From Pseudomonadota bacterium (GTDB taxonomy: Bacteria > Pseudomonadota > Gammaproteobacteria > Halothiobacillales > Halothiobacillaceae), in the NCBI GenBank assembly GCA_021795795.1, contig JAJYPA010000257.1:1-10694 (forward strand): DNA of 10,694 nucleotides. The letters are read 5' to 3'. Position 1 is the stretch's first letter. The number at the start of each line of letters is the position of its first letter. The position numbers were made by a program, and so were the translations under genes. Positions 1-5,163 of the stretch are shown one piece after another. The notes under the pieces were generated by a model. That model had not been told where the DNA came from. It searched no databases and saw only the letters and a program-made list of their open reading frames with translations.

Positions 1-1
1 C

Positions 2-22
2 ACCAAGGACCCCGACCGCTGA
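2..22 (+). CDS. Possible 3' end of a host gene (C-terminal fragment)
   Basis: The first bases read as six codons ending in TGA (T-K-D-P-D-R-stop), all with C or G in the third position. This suggests the tail of a GC-rich chromosomal gene running toward dif. It lies outside attL and so is host DNA. The fragment is far too short to identify. A competing reading is a minus-strand start at 39-41 preceded by AAGGGAG, giving a protein beginning M-P-Y-Y-Q. Only the longer chromosomal context can decide. Confidence 0.25.
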   Translation, partial: TKDPDR

Positions 23-106
23 ATGATTGATAATAAGGCATTACGCTCCCTTAAACTTTTCAGAGTACCACCGCATCTTCAGACTTCGAAACGGCTCCAG
101 AAGTTC

Positions 107-134
107 ATTTAACATAATAAGTATTTGATAACTT
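107..134 (-). other. attL: attL: left prophage junction, a hybrid dif (XerC/XerD recombination) site
   Basis: On the minus strand this 28-bp site has a degenerate XerC arm (AAGTTATCAAA, 124-134), the 6-bp core TACTTA (118-123) and an XerD arm, TTATGTTAAAT (107-117), identical to the E. coli dif XerD arm. The matching site at 10574-10601 has the same core and the complementary pattern of good and poor arms. This is the arrangement left by an integrative element that uses host XerCD, as CTXphi does. The XerD arm belongs to the host and the degenerate XerC arm to the phage. The directly repeated identity is 14 bp (112-125 and 10579-10592). The end of the repressor gene lies inside this site. Confidence 0.9.
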
Positions 135-474
135 TGAAAATTTGGAAGGTTCCCGCATGTGCCTGATTGGTCGGGGTAACTATCAGTGTGATGATGAAGA
201 GGGCCGCGGTCTTGGGTAGTGCCTTCGCCAGGTGTGCCCAGATTTTCTGTCCCTCTGGTCCGGCCTTCCTCATGTGCTTTTCGATTATGACCTCAGCGGG
301 GTCCACTCCTGCCAGCTTCGCCAGCTTGATATAGGTCTCGTCGGATAGCTCGCTTTTGCCGCTTTTCAGTAGGCTTAGGCTGCTTTGGTTTATTCCGATT
401 GCCTCGGCTATTCCGGTCAAGCTTTTGATTCCTGTTTGTTTCTTTGCTAGTTCGATAAGTTCTTGAGTGTCCAT
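109..474 (-). CDS. Phage repressor-like HTH protein with hydrophobic C-terminal segment
   Basis: A 121-aa protein. Residues about 15-60 form a Cro/CI-type helix-turn-helix: S-L-T-G-I-A-E-A-I-G-I-N-Q-S-S-L-S-L-L-K-S-G is a typical recognition region, followed by the L-A-K-L-A-G-V-D-P-A-E-V ending seen in small phage HTH proteins of the DUF3693 type. Residues about 88-104 are hydrophobic (A-A-L-F-I-I-T-L-I-V) and followed by A-H-A, so the C-terminus may insert in the membrane. The start at 474 is chosen because a strong SD (AGGAGGT, 480-486) sits 5 nt upstream. A longer open frame up to 552 runs through the promoter and operators and is not favoured. The gene is divergent from the replication operon and is the likely lysogeny/copy-control repressor. 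Its last six codons and stop lie within attL, and the stop comes from the host XerD arm. Repressor function is inferred. Confidence 0.8.
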   Translation of the reverse strand: MDTQELIELAKKQTGIKSLTGIAEAIGINQSSLSLLKSGKSELSDETYIKLAKLAGVDPAEVIIEKHMRKAGPEGQKIWAHLAKALPKTAALFIITLIVTPTNQAHAGTFQIFKVIKYLLC

Positions 475-492
475 TTGGCACCTCCTGTCTTC

Positions 493-521
493 AATATAGG
501 TTTCTCTTTGGGTATTGACAA
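493..521 (-). promoter_or_regulatory. Predicted sigma-70 promoter for the repressor gene
   Basis: Read leftward, a -35 box TTGTCA (516-521) and a -10 box TATATT (493-498) are separated by exactly 17 bp, shortly upstream of the repressor SD. The -35 box overlaps that of the rightward promoter. Confidence 0.6.
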
Positions 522-529
522 TTGCCAAT
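514..529. promoter_or_regulatory. Operator-like repeat copy 1, over the shared -35 boxes
   Basis: ATTGACAATTGCCAAT is part of a 25-bp sequence repeated at 551-575 with only four differences; both copies end in TTTCTCT. The half-sites ATTG and CAAT are inverted, as expected for a dimeric HTH protein. It covers the -35 elements of both divergent promoters. Confidence 0.5.
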
Positions 530-543
530 GGTTTCTCTATATC
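515..543 (+). promoter_or_regulatory. Predicted sigma-70 promoter for the early/replication operon
   Basis: A consensus -35 TTGACA (515-520), a 17-bp spacer and a -10-like TATATC (538-543) point toward the gene at 643. It shares its -35 bases with the divergent repressor promoter, so one bound regulator could control both. Confidence 0.6.
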
Positions 544-550
544 ATTGACC

Positions 551-566
551 ATTGGTGATTGCCAAT
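551..566. promoter_or_regulatory. Operator-like repeat copy 2, near the rightward transcription start
   Basis: ATTGGTGATTGCCAAT has perfect inverted ends (ATTGG and CCAAT) and lies 37 bp from copy 1. It would sit at about +1 of the predicted rightward transcript. The repressor encoded at 109-474 is the obvious candidate ligand; this is inferred from position and symmetry only. Confidence 0.5.
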
Positions 567-603
567 GATTTCTCTGTAGCGGTCTGGGTTAGCTGCCCAG
601 TTT

Positions 604-630
604 GGAACCCTTCCGGGGTTCCCCTTTTTA
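604..630 (+). terminator. Leader hairpin with short T tract (possible attenuator)
   Basis: GGAACCC (604-610) pairs with GGGTTCC (616-622) around a 5-nt loop and is followed by a CCTTTTTA run, just upstream of the SD at 630-634. A smaller stem, CTGGG/CCCAG, precedes it at about 585-600. It lies between the rightward promoter and the first gene, so it could reduce early transcription. The T tract is short and termination is not certain. Confidence 0.4.
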
Positions 631-642
631 GGAGATAGACGA

Positions 643-957
643 ATGATTATAAAAGATAAACCGTTTCACATTCCCGCATGTCAGGCGATGGCCTGTCGTT
701 TCTATTACCCTGCTGGCGTTTTTCTTCATGAGGTCGCCATTCCTGAGTCATCTTCCTGCGCTCAAGGTCTTGTCCGGCGTTGGCCCGGCTTCGTGAAGCT
801 CGAAGCCTACCAGGTGCGTCTTGCTCGTATCGCTGCCGATCGGTGGGCTGATCGGCAGCCTGATTTTAGTTTTAATCGTTTGAAGTCCTCTATTGCCGCC
901 CGGCGTCGGTTTATACGCCTCTTTGATGAACTTGGTCCTCTTGGGGGTGTCCTATGA
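643..957 (+). CDS. Hypothetical 104-aa early protein, first gene of the replication operon
   Basis: I do not recognise this protein. It follows a clear SD (AGGAG, 630-634) eight bases before the ATG. It is Arg-rich and shows no membrane segment. The C-terminal half (L-A-R-I-A-A-D-R-W, then R-R-R-F-I-R-L-F-D-E-L-G-P-L-G-G-V-L) looks helical and basic. Its ending resembles that of the product at 1067-1291 (D-V-L-D-Q-L-G-G-L-G-G-V-W). Part of that similarity comes from an embedded ribosome-binding sequence (943-949), but the preceding D-x-L-G is extra. Its stop overlaps the start of the next gene as ATGA. A role in early phage functions is inferred from position alone. Confidence 0.65.
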   Translation: MIIKDKPFHIPACQAMACRFYYPAGVFLHEVAIPESSSCAQGLVRRWPGFVKLEAYQVRLARIAADRWADRQPDFSFNRLKSSIAARRRFIRLFDELGPLGGVL

Positions 958-1070
958 CGCCCTTGGCTGTTCATTTCACCCTGTTTGTGCTTTCCATGAT
1001 CTGCTGCTCTGGCCTTTTTGGCCTGCTGATTGCCTCGATGCTTGAGGGCAGGGCAGGGGGTGGACTGTGA
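954..1070 (+). CDS. 38-aa single-pass membrane protein
   Basis: A very short gene overlapping the previous stop (ATGA, 954-957) with GGGGGTG as ribosome-binding sequence four bases upstream. The product has one hydrophobic segment, residues about 4-29 (including F-T-L-F-V-L-S-M-I and G-L-F-G-L-L-I-A-S-M), and ends E-G-R-A-G-G-G-L. It has exactly the same length as the membrane protein at 1288-1404. Ungapped alignment gives about nine identical positions, including M1, P3, H7, G23, I26 and A27. Function unknown. Support comes from the repeated junction architecture. Confidence 0.55.
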   Translation: MTPLAVHFTLFVLSMICCSGLFGLLIASMLEGRAGGGL

Positions 1071-1291
1071 TAGAACCAGTCAGCCTTGATCTGTTTCCCT
1101 CTGATGTTTGCGTTTCGTCTTTCGAGTTTGCCGCCTTGTTGGCTCGTAATGCCCAACTGCGGGAAAAACTTGTATTTTATATATCCCCTTTAGTGTCTCG
1201 TAATGGTTATGCTCGTCATGTTCTTGGTCTGCGTTCAATGTGGGCGCGTGATGTTTTAGATCAGCTTGGCGGCCTAGGGGGTGTCTGGTGA
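1067..1291 (+). CDS. Hypothetical 74-aa early protein
   Basis: It starts at GTG (1067) overlapping the previous stop as GTGA, with GGGGGTG (1056-1062) four bases upstream. There is no clear membrane segment; the central part (F-E-F-A-A-L-L-A-R-N-A-Q-L-R-E-K-L) is likely helical. The C-terminus D-V-L-D-Q-L-G-G-L-G-G-V-W parallels the end of the 104-aa protein upstream. It is followed by a 38-aa membrane protein, just as the 104-aa protein is, suggesting a duplicated soluble/membrane gene pair. Function unknown. Confidence 0.6.
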   Translation: MIEPVSLDLFPSDVCVSSFEFAALLARNAQLREKLVFYISPLVSRNGYARHVLGLRSMWARDVLDQLGGLGGVW

Positions 1292-1404
1292 TTCCCTCCC
1301 TCAAACATGCCGTTGTCTGGTTCGTCATGATCGGCTTCCCGTGGTTCTTCATGGGGTTCTGCATTGCCTTTGTGGCAAACATGATTCTAGGGGGTGCGCT
1401 TTGA
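1288..1404 (+). CDS. 38-aa single-pass membrane protein (second copy type)
   Basis: It starts at GTG (1288) in a GTGA overlap with the preceding stop, with GGGGGTG (1277-1283) as ribosome-binding sequence. The product is strongly hydrophobic over residues about 9-33 (V-V-W-F-V-M-I-G-F-P-W-F-F-M-G-F) and ends I-L-G-G-A-L. It has the same length as the product of 954-1070 and is weakly similar to it. Tiny membrane proteins are common in inoviruses as minor coat components, but those usually sit next to the major coat gene, so no role is assigned. Confidence 0.55.
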   Translation: MIPSLKHAVVWFVMIGFPWFFMGFCIAFVANMILGGAL

Positions 1405-1583
1405 ACCTTTCGGAATTGGCCCTTTTGCATGGCTTCTTTTGGTTTAGTTTTGGCGGTTGCCTGCTGGCCCTCTTCGCTTATGACTTCTTTCATTTTGTGA
1501 TTGAACTGCTGCCGGATGTTGTCCAGGTGGCGTCTCGTTTTGTGATCTCTCTGTGGAGCAAAAGCCATGATACAGAGCGTTGA
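1401..1583 (+). CDS. 60-aa membrane protein with TTG start
   Basis: The start is TTG at 1401, overlapping the previous stop as TTGA, with GGGGGTG (1390-1396) four bases upstream; the same junction occurs at the three previous starts. The product begins M-N-L-S-E-L and has a hydrophobic stretch at residues about 7-34 (G-F-F-W-F-S-F-G-G-C-L-L-A-L-F-A) followed by an amphipathic V-V-Q-V-A-S-R-F-V-I-S-L-W and a charged tail. A longer reading from GTG 1281 is rejected because it runs through the preceding gene in another frame. Its 3' end overlaps the next gene by 17 bp. Function unknown. Confidence 0.55.
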   Translation: MNLSELALLHGFFWFSFGGCLLALFAYDFFHFVIELLPDVVQVASRFVISLWSKSHDTER

Positions 1584-2397
1584 ATCAGACGTTATTGATT
1601 GGGTAGCTAATAGTGCTCGTTATCGTGCTGATTGTGATAAAGCTGCTCAAGATGTTGGCCCCGCTGGTGCCTTTCGTCCTCCTGACAAGGCGGGGCGTTC
1701 TACGGTGGCTAATGCTGAATATTCCGGTGTGGATTGCTTGGATGCCGAAATGATGACCTTCCGCATTCATGCCCCGCATAGGGCTTTGCTTCGTCAGTTT
1801 GCCCTGTGTGGTTTTGGTGCTCCCCTTGGCGTCTTTCCCGGCATTGATCGCCTCGACGCGGTACTTGCTGAGCGCATTGTGTCGTCTTGGATTGCTGCCG
1901 CGTCTCAGTTCGTCCGCGTGGAAGAGGTTGATCTTGATACGACCTTTTCTTTTCGCTGGCATCTGGCTGTTGAAACTTCCGGGGCTGTGGTCAATGGACC
2001 TGTTTCTCGTCATGAGCTTGTGGATCCGGTGGAAGGTCTCAACGAGTTCGGCTATCCGATTTTGCGTGGAACCGCTCCAGTTCGTGCGGATGGCACAAGG
2101 GACTACAAAGACCCCGCGTGGTTGGCCGCAAATCGCGCTAGGTTGAATGCAAAGGGGCAGGGTGGTGCATCCCTACCAGTCACCCTTGAAAATTCATCAC
2201 AGGGCAAATCTGGTGTTTCTGCCGTGGTCTCCCTTTTGGCCGATTATCGGGAGGCTCTGGCCCCTGCTTCGGGGCTCGCAGATGCGGCACCTTCCCGGAC
2301 CCCCGCCAGGGGGTCCAGTAACGGTTATAGTCTTACCGTTACTTCTGGCCATAGTGGCCACGATTCATCCCTTTTGCACCAAGATGGTGCGCTGTGA
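1567..2397 (+). CDS. Hypothetical 276-aa protein directly upstream of the replication initiator
   Basis: I do not recognise a family. It starts at ATG 1567 inside the end of the preceding gene and ends in a GTGA overlap with the replication gene, so the two are probably translationally coupled. Residues 1-170 look globular, with a D-L-D-T-T-F-S-F-R-W-H-L-A-V stretch near 122-135. Residues about 170-276 are low in order (D-G-T-R-D-Y-K-D-P-A-W-L-A-A-N, then Ser/Gly/Pro-rich). The final 35 codons overlap three tandem DNA hairpins (2297-2360), so the tail sequence may be set partly by a DNA or RNA signal. No signal peptide or membrane segment is evident. A role with the replication protein is inferred only from the neighbourhood. 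Confidence 0.65.
   Translation: MIQSVESDVIDWVANSARYRADCDKAAQDVGPAGAFRPPDKAGRSTVANAEYSGVDCLDAEMMTFRIHAPHRALLRQFALCGFGAPLGVFPGIDRLDAVLAERIVSSWIAAASQFVRVEEVDLDTTFSFRWHLAVETSGAVVNGPVSRHELVDPVEGLNEFGYPILRGTAPVRADGTRDYKDPAWLAANRARLNAKGQGGASLPVTLENSSQGKSGVSAVVSLLADYREALAPASGLADAAPSRTPARGSSNGYSLTVTSGHSGHDSSLLHQDGAL
2297..2360 (+). promoter_or_regulatory. Three tandem hairpins before the replication gene (candidate origin or translational operator)
   Basis: Three perfect stems follow one another: GGACCCCC/GGGGGTCC (2297-2304 with 2309-2316, loop GCCA), TAACGGT/ACCGTTA (2319-2325 with 2335-2341) and TGGCC/GGCCA (2346-2350 with 2356-2360). They end 34 bp before the GTG of the pII-type gene. Such a cluster could be a rolling-circle origin recognised by the adjacent initiator, or an mRNA site controlling its translation. 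The role is inferred; the stems are seen directly. Confidence 0.45.
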
Positions 2398-3425
2398 GTA
2401 ACCCTCAATATAGCCTGATCGACTCCTTGACGCTTCGTCGGTCGATCATGTCCTTTTCGGGCGCCACTCAGCGTTCTATTCGGCGCTGGTCTGCAATACA
2501 TGAGGGCAGGGCGGATGTGTACAACCCCGGCATGGTGCCCGCGTTTTCTGCGTCTCGTCGCAAGCGCACGGACCACCTGGCCGGTGATCGCTGCGGGATA
2601 CATGTCACTGACACCATGATCGAGTTGTCGGGTTCTCCGTCTTACTCGGCGGGCCTGCGTCATAACGTGTTCGGCATTCGTGACCCGAAAGAGGCGGCAC
2701 TGTCACACTTGGTAGCGGCGTCCGACGCGGTGGGCTGTGATCTGCTCGGTGATTCTACGCAGTGGAGCATGTCCCGCCTCGACATTACGGCCAATTTCGA
2801 TATGGGTTCCAAAGAACAGGCGCGCGCCGCTCTGGGTGCCTTGCGTCTCTCCAATGTTCCGCGTCGTCGTCAATGCTCCCCTACGGATGAGGTTCTGCGT
2901 TGGGGTTCTCAGCAGTGGCAAAGTGGCACTGCGTATATCAAGGGCACTGACCCTGTCATGAAAAATTACCTGCGGCAAAACGTCATAACTGCCGAGTTTA
3001 TCGCTTTCGCACTTACGTTGTTACGTCTGGAATTGCGCCTAGGTCGCGGCTTTATTGCTCGCAAAGAGCTTGTATGGGATTCCGTCACGGAAGATGAATT
3101 ATCAACAATTTACAATGATTATTGGAGCGCCCTGATTGGCGGTGTGGAGGTTATGGATATGAAAGACTTATTTCCTGCTTTGTCTAACGTTACGGATTCC
3201 GCTGATATGGCTCGTTCTGCTCTTCGCACGTTTCTCCTCATTCAACAGATTGGTGAATCCTCCGCTAAAGAATCTATGTCTAGTCGGACTTGGCGCCGTC
3301 ATACGGCTCTTCTTCGTGCTGCTGGCCTGTCTTGGACGGATATTGCAGTAGGTCAGGTGACCCCTTTGCGTCGTAAAGCGGTTGTGCTCGGTTCCCCCGT
3401 TACCGAATTTAAACGGGTTGCGTGA
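2394..3425 (+). CDS. Replication initiation protein, phage pII/gpX family (rolling-circle nickase)
   Basis: A 343-aa protein with features of the filamentous phage gene II / phage X replication family (Phage_CRI and Phage_X type domains). S-R-L-D-I-T-A-N-F at about 127-135 is the central R-x-D-I/V motif; Y-I-K-G at 181-184 is a plausible Tyr/Lys active-site element; L-R-L-E-L-R-L-G-R at 210-218 and the C-terminal S-R-T-W-R-R-H-T-A-L-L-R-A-A-G at about 297-311 match the family ending. The protein should nick the plus strand of the double-stranded replicative form and start rolling-circle synthesis. The start is GTG 2394 within a GTGA overlap, preceded by TGGTG-CGCT, which resembles the four upstream junctions. 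No independent strong SD is present, so coupling to the 276-aa gene is likely. Length is in the usual range. Confidence 0.85.
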   Translation: MSNPQYSLIDSLTLRRSIMSFSGATQRSIRRWSAIHEGRADVYNPGMVPAFSASRRKRTDHLAGDRCGIHVTDTMIELSGSPSYSAGLRHNVFGIRDPKEAALSHLVAASDAVGCDLLGDSTQWSMSRLDITANFDMGSKEQARAALGALRLSNVPRRRQCSPTDEVLRWGSQQWQSGTAYIKGTDPVMKNYLRQNVITAEFIAFALTLLRLELRLGRGFIARKELVWDSVTEDELSTIYNDYWSALIGGVEVMDMKDLFPALSNVTDSADMARSALRTFLLIQQIGESSAKESMSSRTWRRHTALLRAAGLSWTDIAVGQVTPLRRKAVVLGSPVTEFKRVA

Positions 3426-3455
3426 TGTTTCTTAACCTAGAAAGGAGTGAATGTT

Positions 3456-3743
3456 ATGAGTAAGGCACTTGTGCGGTTTTTTCCTGCTGAGCAGTTTGAA
3501 TATACGGATAAAACTACGGGCGCAATCAAACGCCTATGGAAACAGCCCTATGATCTCGACCAGGGCAACGGCGTCCGGCCTTTGCAGGCGGAAATGATGC
3601 ATGCCAATGGTGGCGACGTGCTCCCTGCTGGTGACTATGAGGTGAATTACTACCTTGAGAAAGACCGGCGGGGGCAGATCGCGGTCAAGATCATCGACCA
3701 TCGGGCTGTCAAGGTCGAAGCCCCGAAAGTGGTCAACGGTTAA
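3456..3743 (+). CDS. Single-stranded DNA-binding protein, pV-like
   Basis: A 95-aa protein directly after the replication initiator, the standard position of the inovirus ssDNA-binding protein (gene V) that coats new single strands and blocks conversion to replicative form. The sequence is compatible with a small beta-rich OB-type fold: A-L-V-R-F-F-P near the start, E-V-N-Y-Y-L-E and I-A-V-K-I-I-D-H near the end, with aromatic and basic residues between. ATG 3456 is chosen because AAGGAG (3442-3447) lies eight bases upstream. The in-frame GTG at 3447 overlaps the SD itself. The assignment rests on size, order and general composition, not on a diagnostic motif. Confidence 0.7.
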   Translation: MSKALVRFFPAEQFEYTDKTTGAIKRLWKQPYDLDQGNGVRPLQAEMMHANGGDVLPAGDYEVNYYLEKDRRGQIAVKIIDHRAVKVEAPKVVNG

Positions 3744-3746
3744 CGC

Positions 3747-4052
3747 ATGTCCTCAACGGCTCCCACGTCCTCGACTGGCGTCTACGTCCTCACCTGTACG
3801 TCTCCGGCGACGTTCTATTACGCCATCCCAGACGCTACAGCTACGGCTGCCAGTGGACAGAACGTTTTAACCGCTAGTCCTACGGGCAGTCAGATTGTCG
3901 CTGCCTGTGCGTCTCCGGCGTGGGTGCCCTATGTGGTTCCGTTCAGCTTTTCCGAGTCGGATTTTCTGGTACTGGCTCCCGCGCTCATGGGCGTTATGGC
4001 GGCGGTGGCCGGTGCTAAGTACTTAATCAATTTTATGCGCGGTCGGCGTTGA
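3747..4052 (+). CDS. Small membrane protein, possible minor coat protein
   Basis: A 101-aa protein starting three bases after the ssDNA-binding gene stop. Residues 1-70 are Ser/Thr/Ala-rich with two cysteines (C17, C55). Residues about 73-91 form a single membrane segment (F-L-V-L-A-P-A-L-M-G-V-M-A-A-V-A-G-A), followed by a basic end N-F-M-R-G-R-R. There is no N-terminal signal peptide. Position between the pV-like gene and the major coat gene matches that of Ff genes VII and IX, so a minor virion protein is plausible. It is longer than pVII/pIX (about 32 aa), and the basic C-terminus could contact DNA as in coat proteins. Role inferred. Confidence 0.6.
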   Translation: MSSTAPTSSTGVYVLTCTSPATFYYAIPDATATAASGQNVLTASPTGSQIVAACASPAWVPYVVPFSFSESDFLVLAPALMGVMAAVAGAKYLINFMRGRR

Positions 4053-4068
4053 CGCCATAAAAAACCGT

Positions 4069-4085
4069 GCCGGACGGTCTCCGGC
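4069..4085 (+). promoter_or_regulatory. Intergenic hairpin upstream of the major coat gene
   Basis: GCCGGA (4069-4074) pairs with TCCGGC (4080-4085) around a 5-nt loop. Only TTATTG follows, so it is a poor intrinsic terminator. It may act as an mRNA processing or stability element for the coat message. Confidence 0.35.
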
Positions 4086-4108
4086 TTATTGCTGTCATGA
4101 GGTGATCT

Positions 4109-4411
4109 ATGAGTGCGAGTAATGAAGTGGTTCTTGAGGGTGATTACCTGCCCAGGGCGTCTTTGCGTGATCGCGCAATGGCTCGCGTTGCCCAGCTGGC
4201 GACTCCTGGCCGTGTAGCGGCTGCTACTGCGGTTGTCGGGCTGGTCTCGGCCTCTACGGCCTTCGCGTCGGGTGCCGGTGTCGGTGCCAGTGCTGCGGCC
4301 AGCTACATCACGGGTTCGATTCTGCCCGATGTGGGCGTCATCGCTATAGCGTTGATGGGCCTTGCTGCCGCGATCTACGGCTTCAAGTGGCTGTTGTCTC
4401 TGGTGGTATAA
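4109..4411 (+). CDS. Major coat protein precursor (pVIII-type)
   Basis: A 100-aa precursor with a long basic n-region (residues 1-35), a hydrophobic core (A-A-A-T-A-V-V-G-L-V-S-A-S-T) and a signal peptidase site after A-F-A (residue 53). Cleavage gives a mature 47-aa protein starting S-G-A-G. The mature form has a small-residue N-terminus, a membrane helix (V-G-V-I-A-I-A-L-M-G-L-A-A-A-I-Y-G) and the F-K-W motif near the end. This size and layout match inovirus pVIII, which forms the helical virion tube after insertion in the inner membrane. The C-terminus is unusual in having one lysine (K93) rather than several basic residues for DNA packing. The SD is GAGGTGA just upstream. A strong hairpin follows the gene. 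Confidence 0.85.
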   Translation: MSASNEVVLEGDYLPRASLRDRAMARVAQLATPGRVAAATAVVGLVSASTAFASGAGVGASAAASYITGSILPDVGVIAIALMGLAAAIYGFKWLLSLVV

Positions 4412-4428
4412 GCGGTCTGCATCTGTTC

Positions 4429-4453
4429 GGGGGGACTGGTTCCCCCCAATTAT
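4429..4453 (+). terminator. Terminator-like hairpin after the major coat gene
   Basis: GGGGGGA (4429-4435) pairs with TCCCCCC (4441-4447) around CTGGT, followed by AATTAT. A strong stem with a weak T tract directly after the pVIII gene mirrors the central terminator after gene VIII of Ff phages, which allows high coat expression and lower downstream transcription. Confidence 0.65.
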
Positions 4454-4467
4454 CTAAGAGGTGAATC

Positions 4468-5148
4468 ATGCCTGCTAATCCGCTGAATTTTGGCTCTATT
4501 GCTGTTGCTGCCTTTTCTAACATCCTGTCAAGCGCCTTGCCGGTTATCGCTGTCGCTATTTTTGGGCTGGTGGTGGCTGTTGCAAGCGTACTTTTTCTTT
4601 TAACGATCTTTGGTTTTCGCATTGGCTTGTCTGAGGAGTTCAAGGAAAGGGTACGGCGTAATCGTGAACGGAAACGGGGCAAGTTCCCTTTTGCGGTTCG
4701 TCGTCGTGTTACTGGTCGTCAAGCTGACGCAAAGAGTCCTTGGACCGAACCTGCTGCATGGACTGACACTAATTTAGATTTGCTTTTTGCGACTGAGCAC
4801 CTTGATGGTGATTTAGCTTTTTTTGAAAATTTGGAGCCGGGTTTTACTCTCCAAGATAAATTAGATTATGAATTTGCGGAACCTGAAGCTGAGGATGAGC
4901 GCACTCGCCTATTTTATTATCATGCAAAATCGGTCTCTGATTATTGGGGTCGGTCTTTTTCCCACTTGGGCAGTATTCGAAATCTGGCTAGTGCTTCTAA
5001 TGTCGATGATGCCACTAAGCGCGTCATTTATATGCATGCTGCAAGACTTTCCAAGATGAAGCAGCAAGCCCTTGCTGAGAATGCATCAGAGTGGGCTAAG
5101 CAATATGGGGATGGCATGGCCTCGCGGCCTGTCCAGTTCGTGGCTTAA
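4468..5148 (+). CDS. Hypothetical 226-aa membrane-anchored protein between coat and adsorption genes
   Basis: It starts at ATG 4468 after a good SD (GAGGTG). Residues about 22-50 form a long hydrophobic segment (S-A-L-P-V-I-A-V-A-I-F-G-L-V-V-A-V-A-S-V-L-F-L-L). This is followed by a very basic stretch at 60-83 (R-V-R-R-N-R-E-R-K-R-G-K, R-R-R-V-T-G-R), then an acidic and aromatic region (E-F-A-E-P-E-A-E-D-E-R) and a helical C-terminus with many Ala/Lys. The basic stretch suggests the C-terminal domain lies in the cytoplasm. No family is recognised. Its position, where Ff phages have little or nothing between VIII and III, makes it an extra structural or assembly factor by inference. Confidence 0.65.
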   Translation: MPANPLNFGSIAVAAFSNILSSALPVIAVAIFGLVVAVASVLFLLTIFGFRIGLSEEFKERVRRNRERKRGKFPFAVRRRVTGRQADAKSPWTEPAAWTDTNLDLLFATEHLDGDLAFFENLEPGFTLQDKLDYEFAEPEAEDERTRLFYYHAKSVSDYWGRSFSHLGSIRNLASASNVDDATKRVIYMHAARLSKMKQQALAENASEWAKQYGDGMASRPVQFVA

Positions 5149-5163
5149 CGTGGAGGCGCTAAC

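Noticed and set aside
475..552. N-terminal extension of the repressor to ATG at 552
   Set aside because: It would translate through the predicted promoter and operator. The ATG at 474 has a strong, correctly spaced SD.
1080..2013. Two minus-strand open frames opposite the early genes
   Set aside because: They run antisense to a tightly coupled set of plus-strand genes with repeated start/stop junctions, and the encoded sequences show no recognisable domain.
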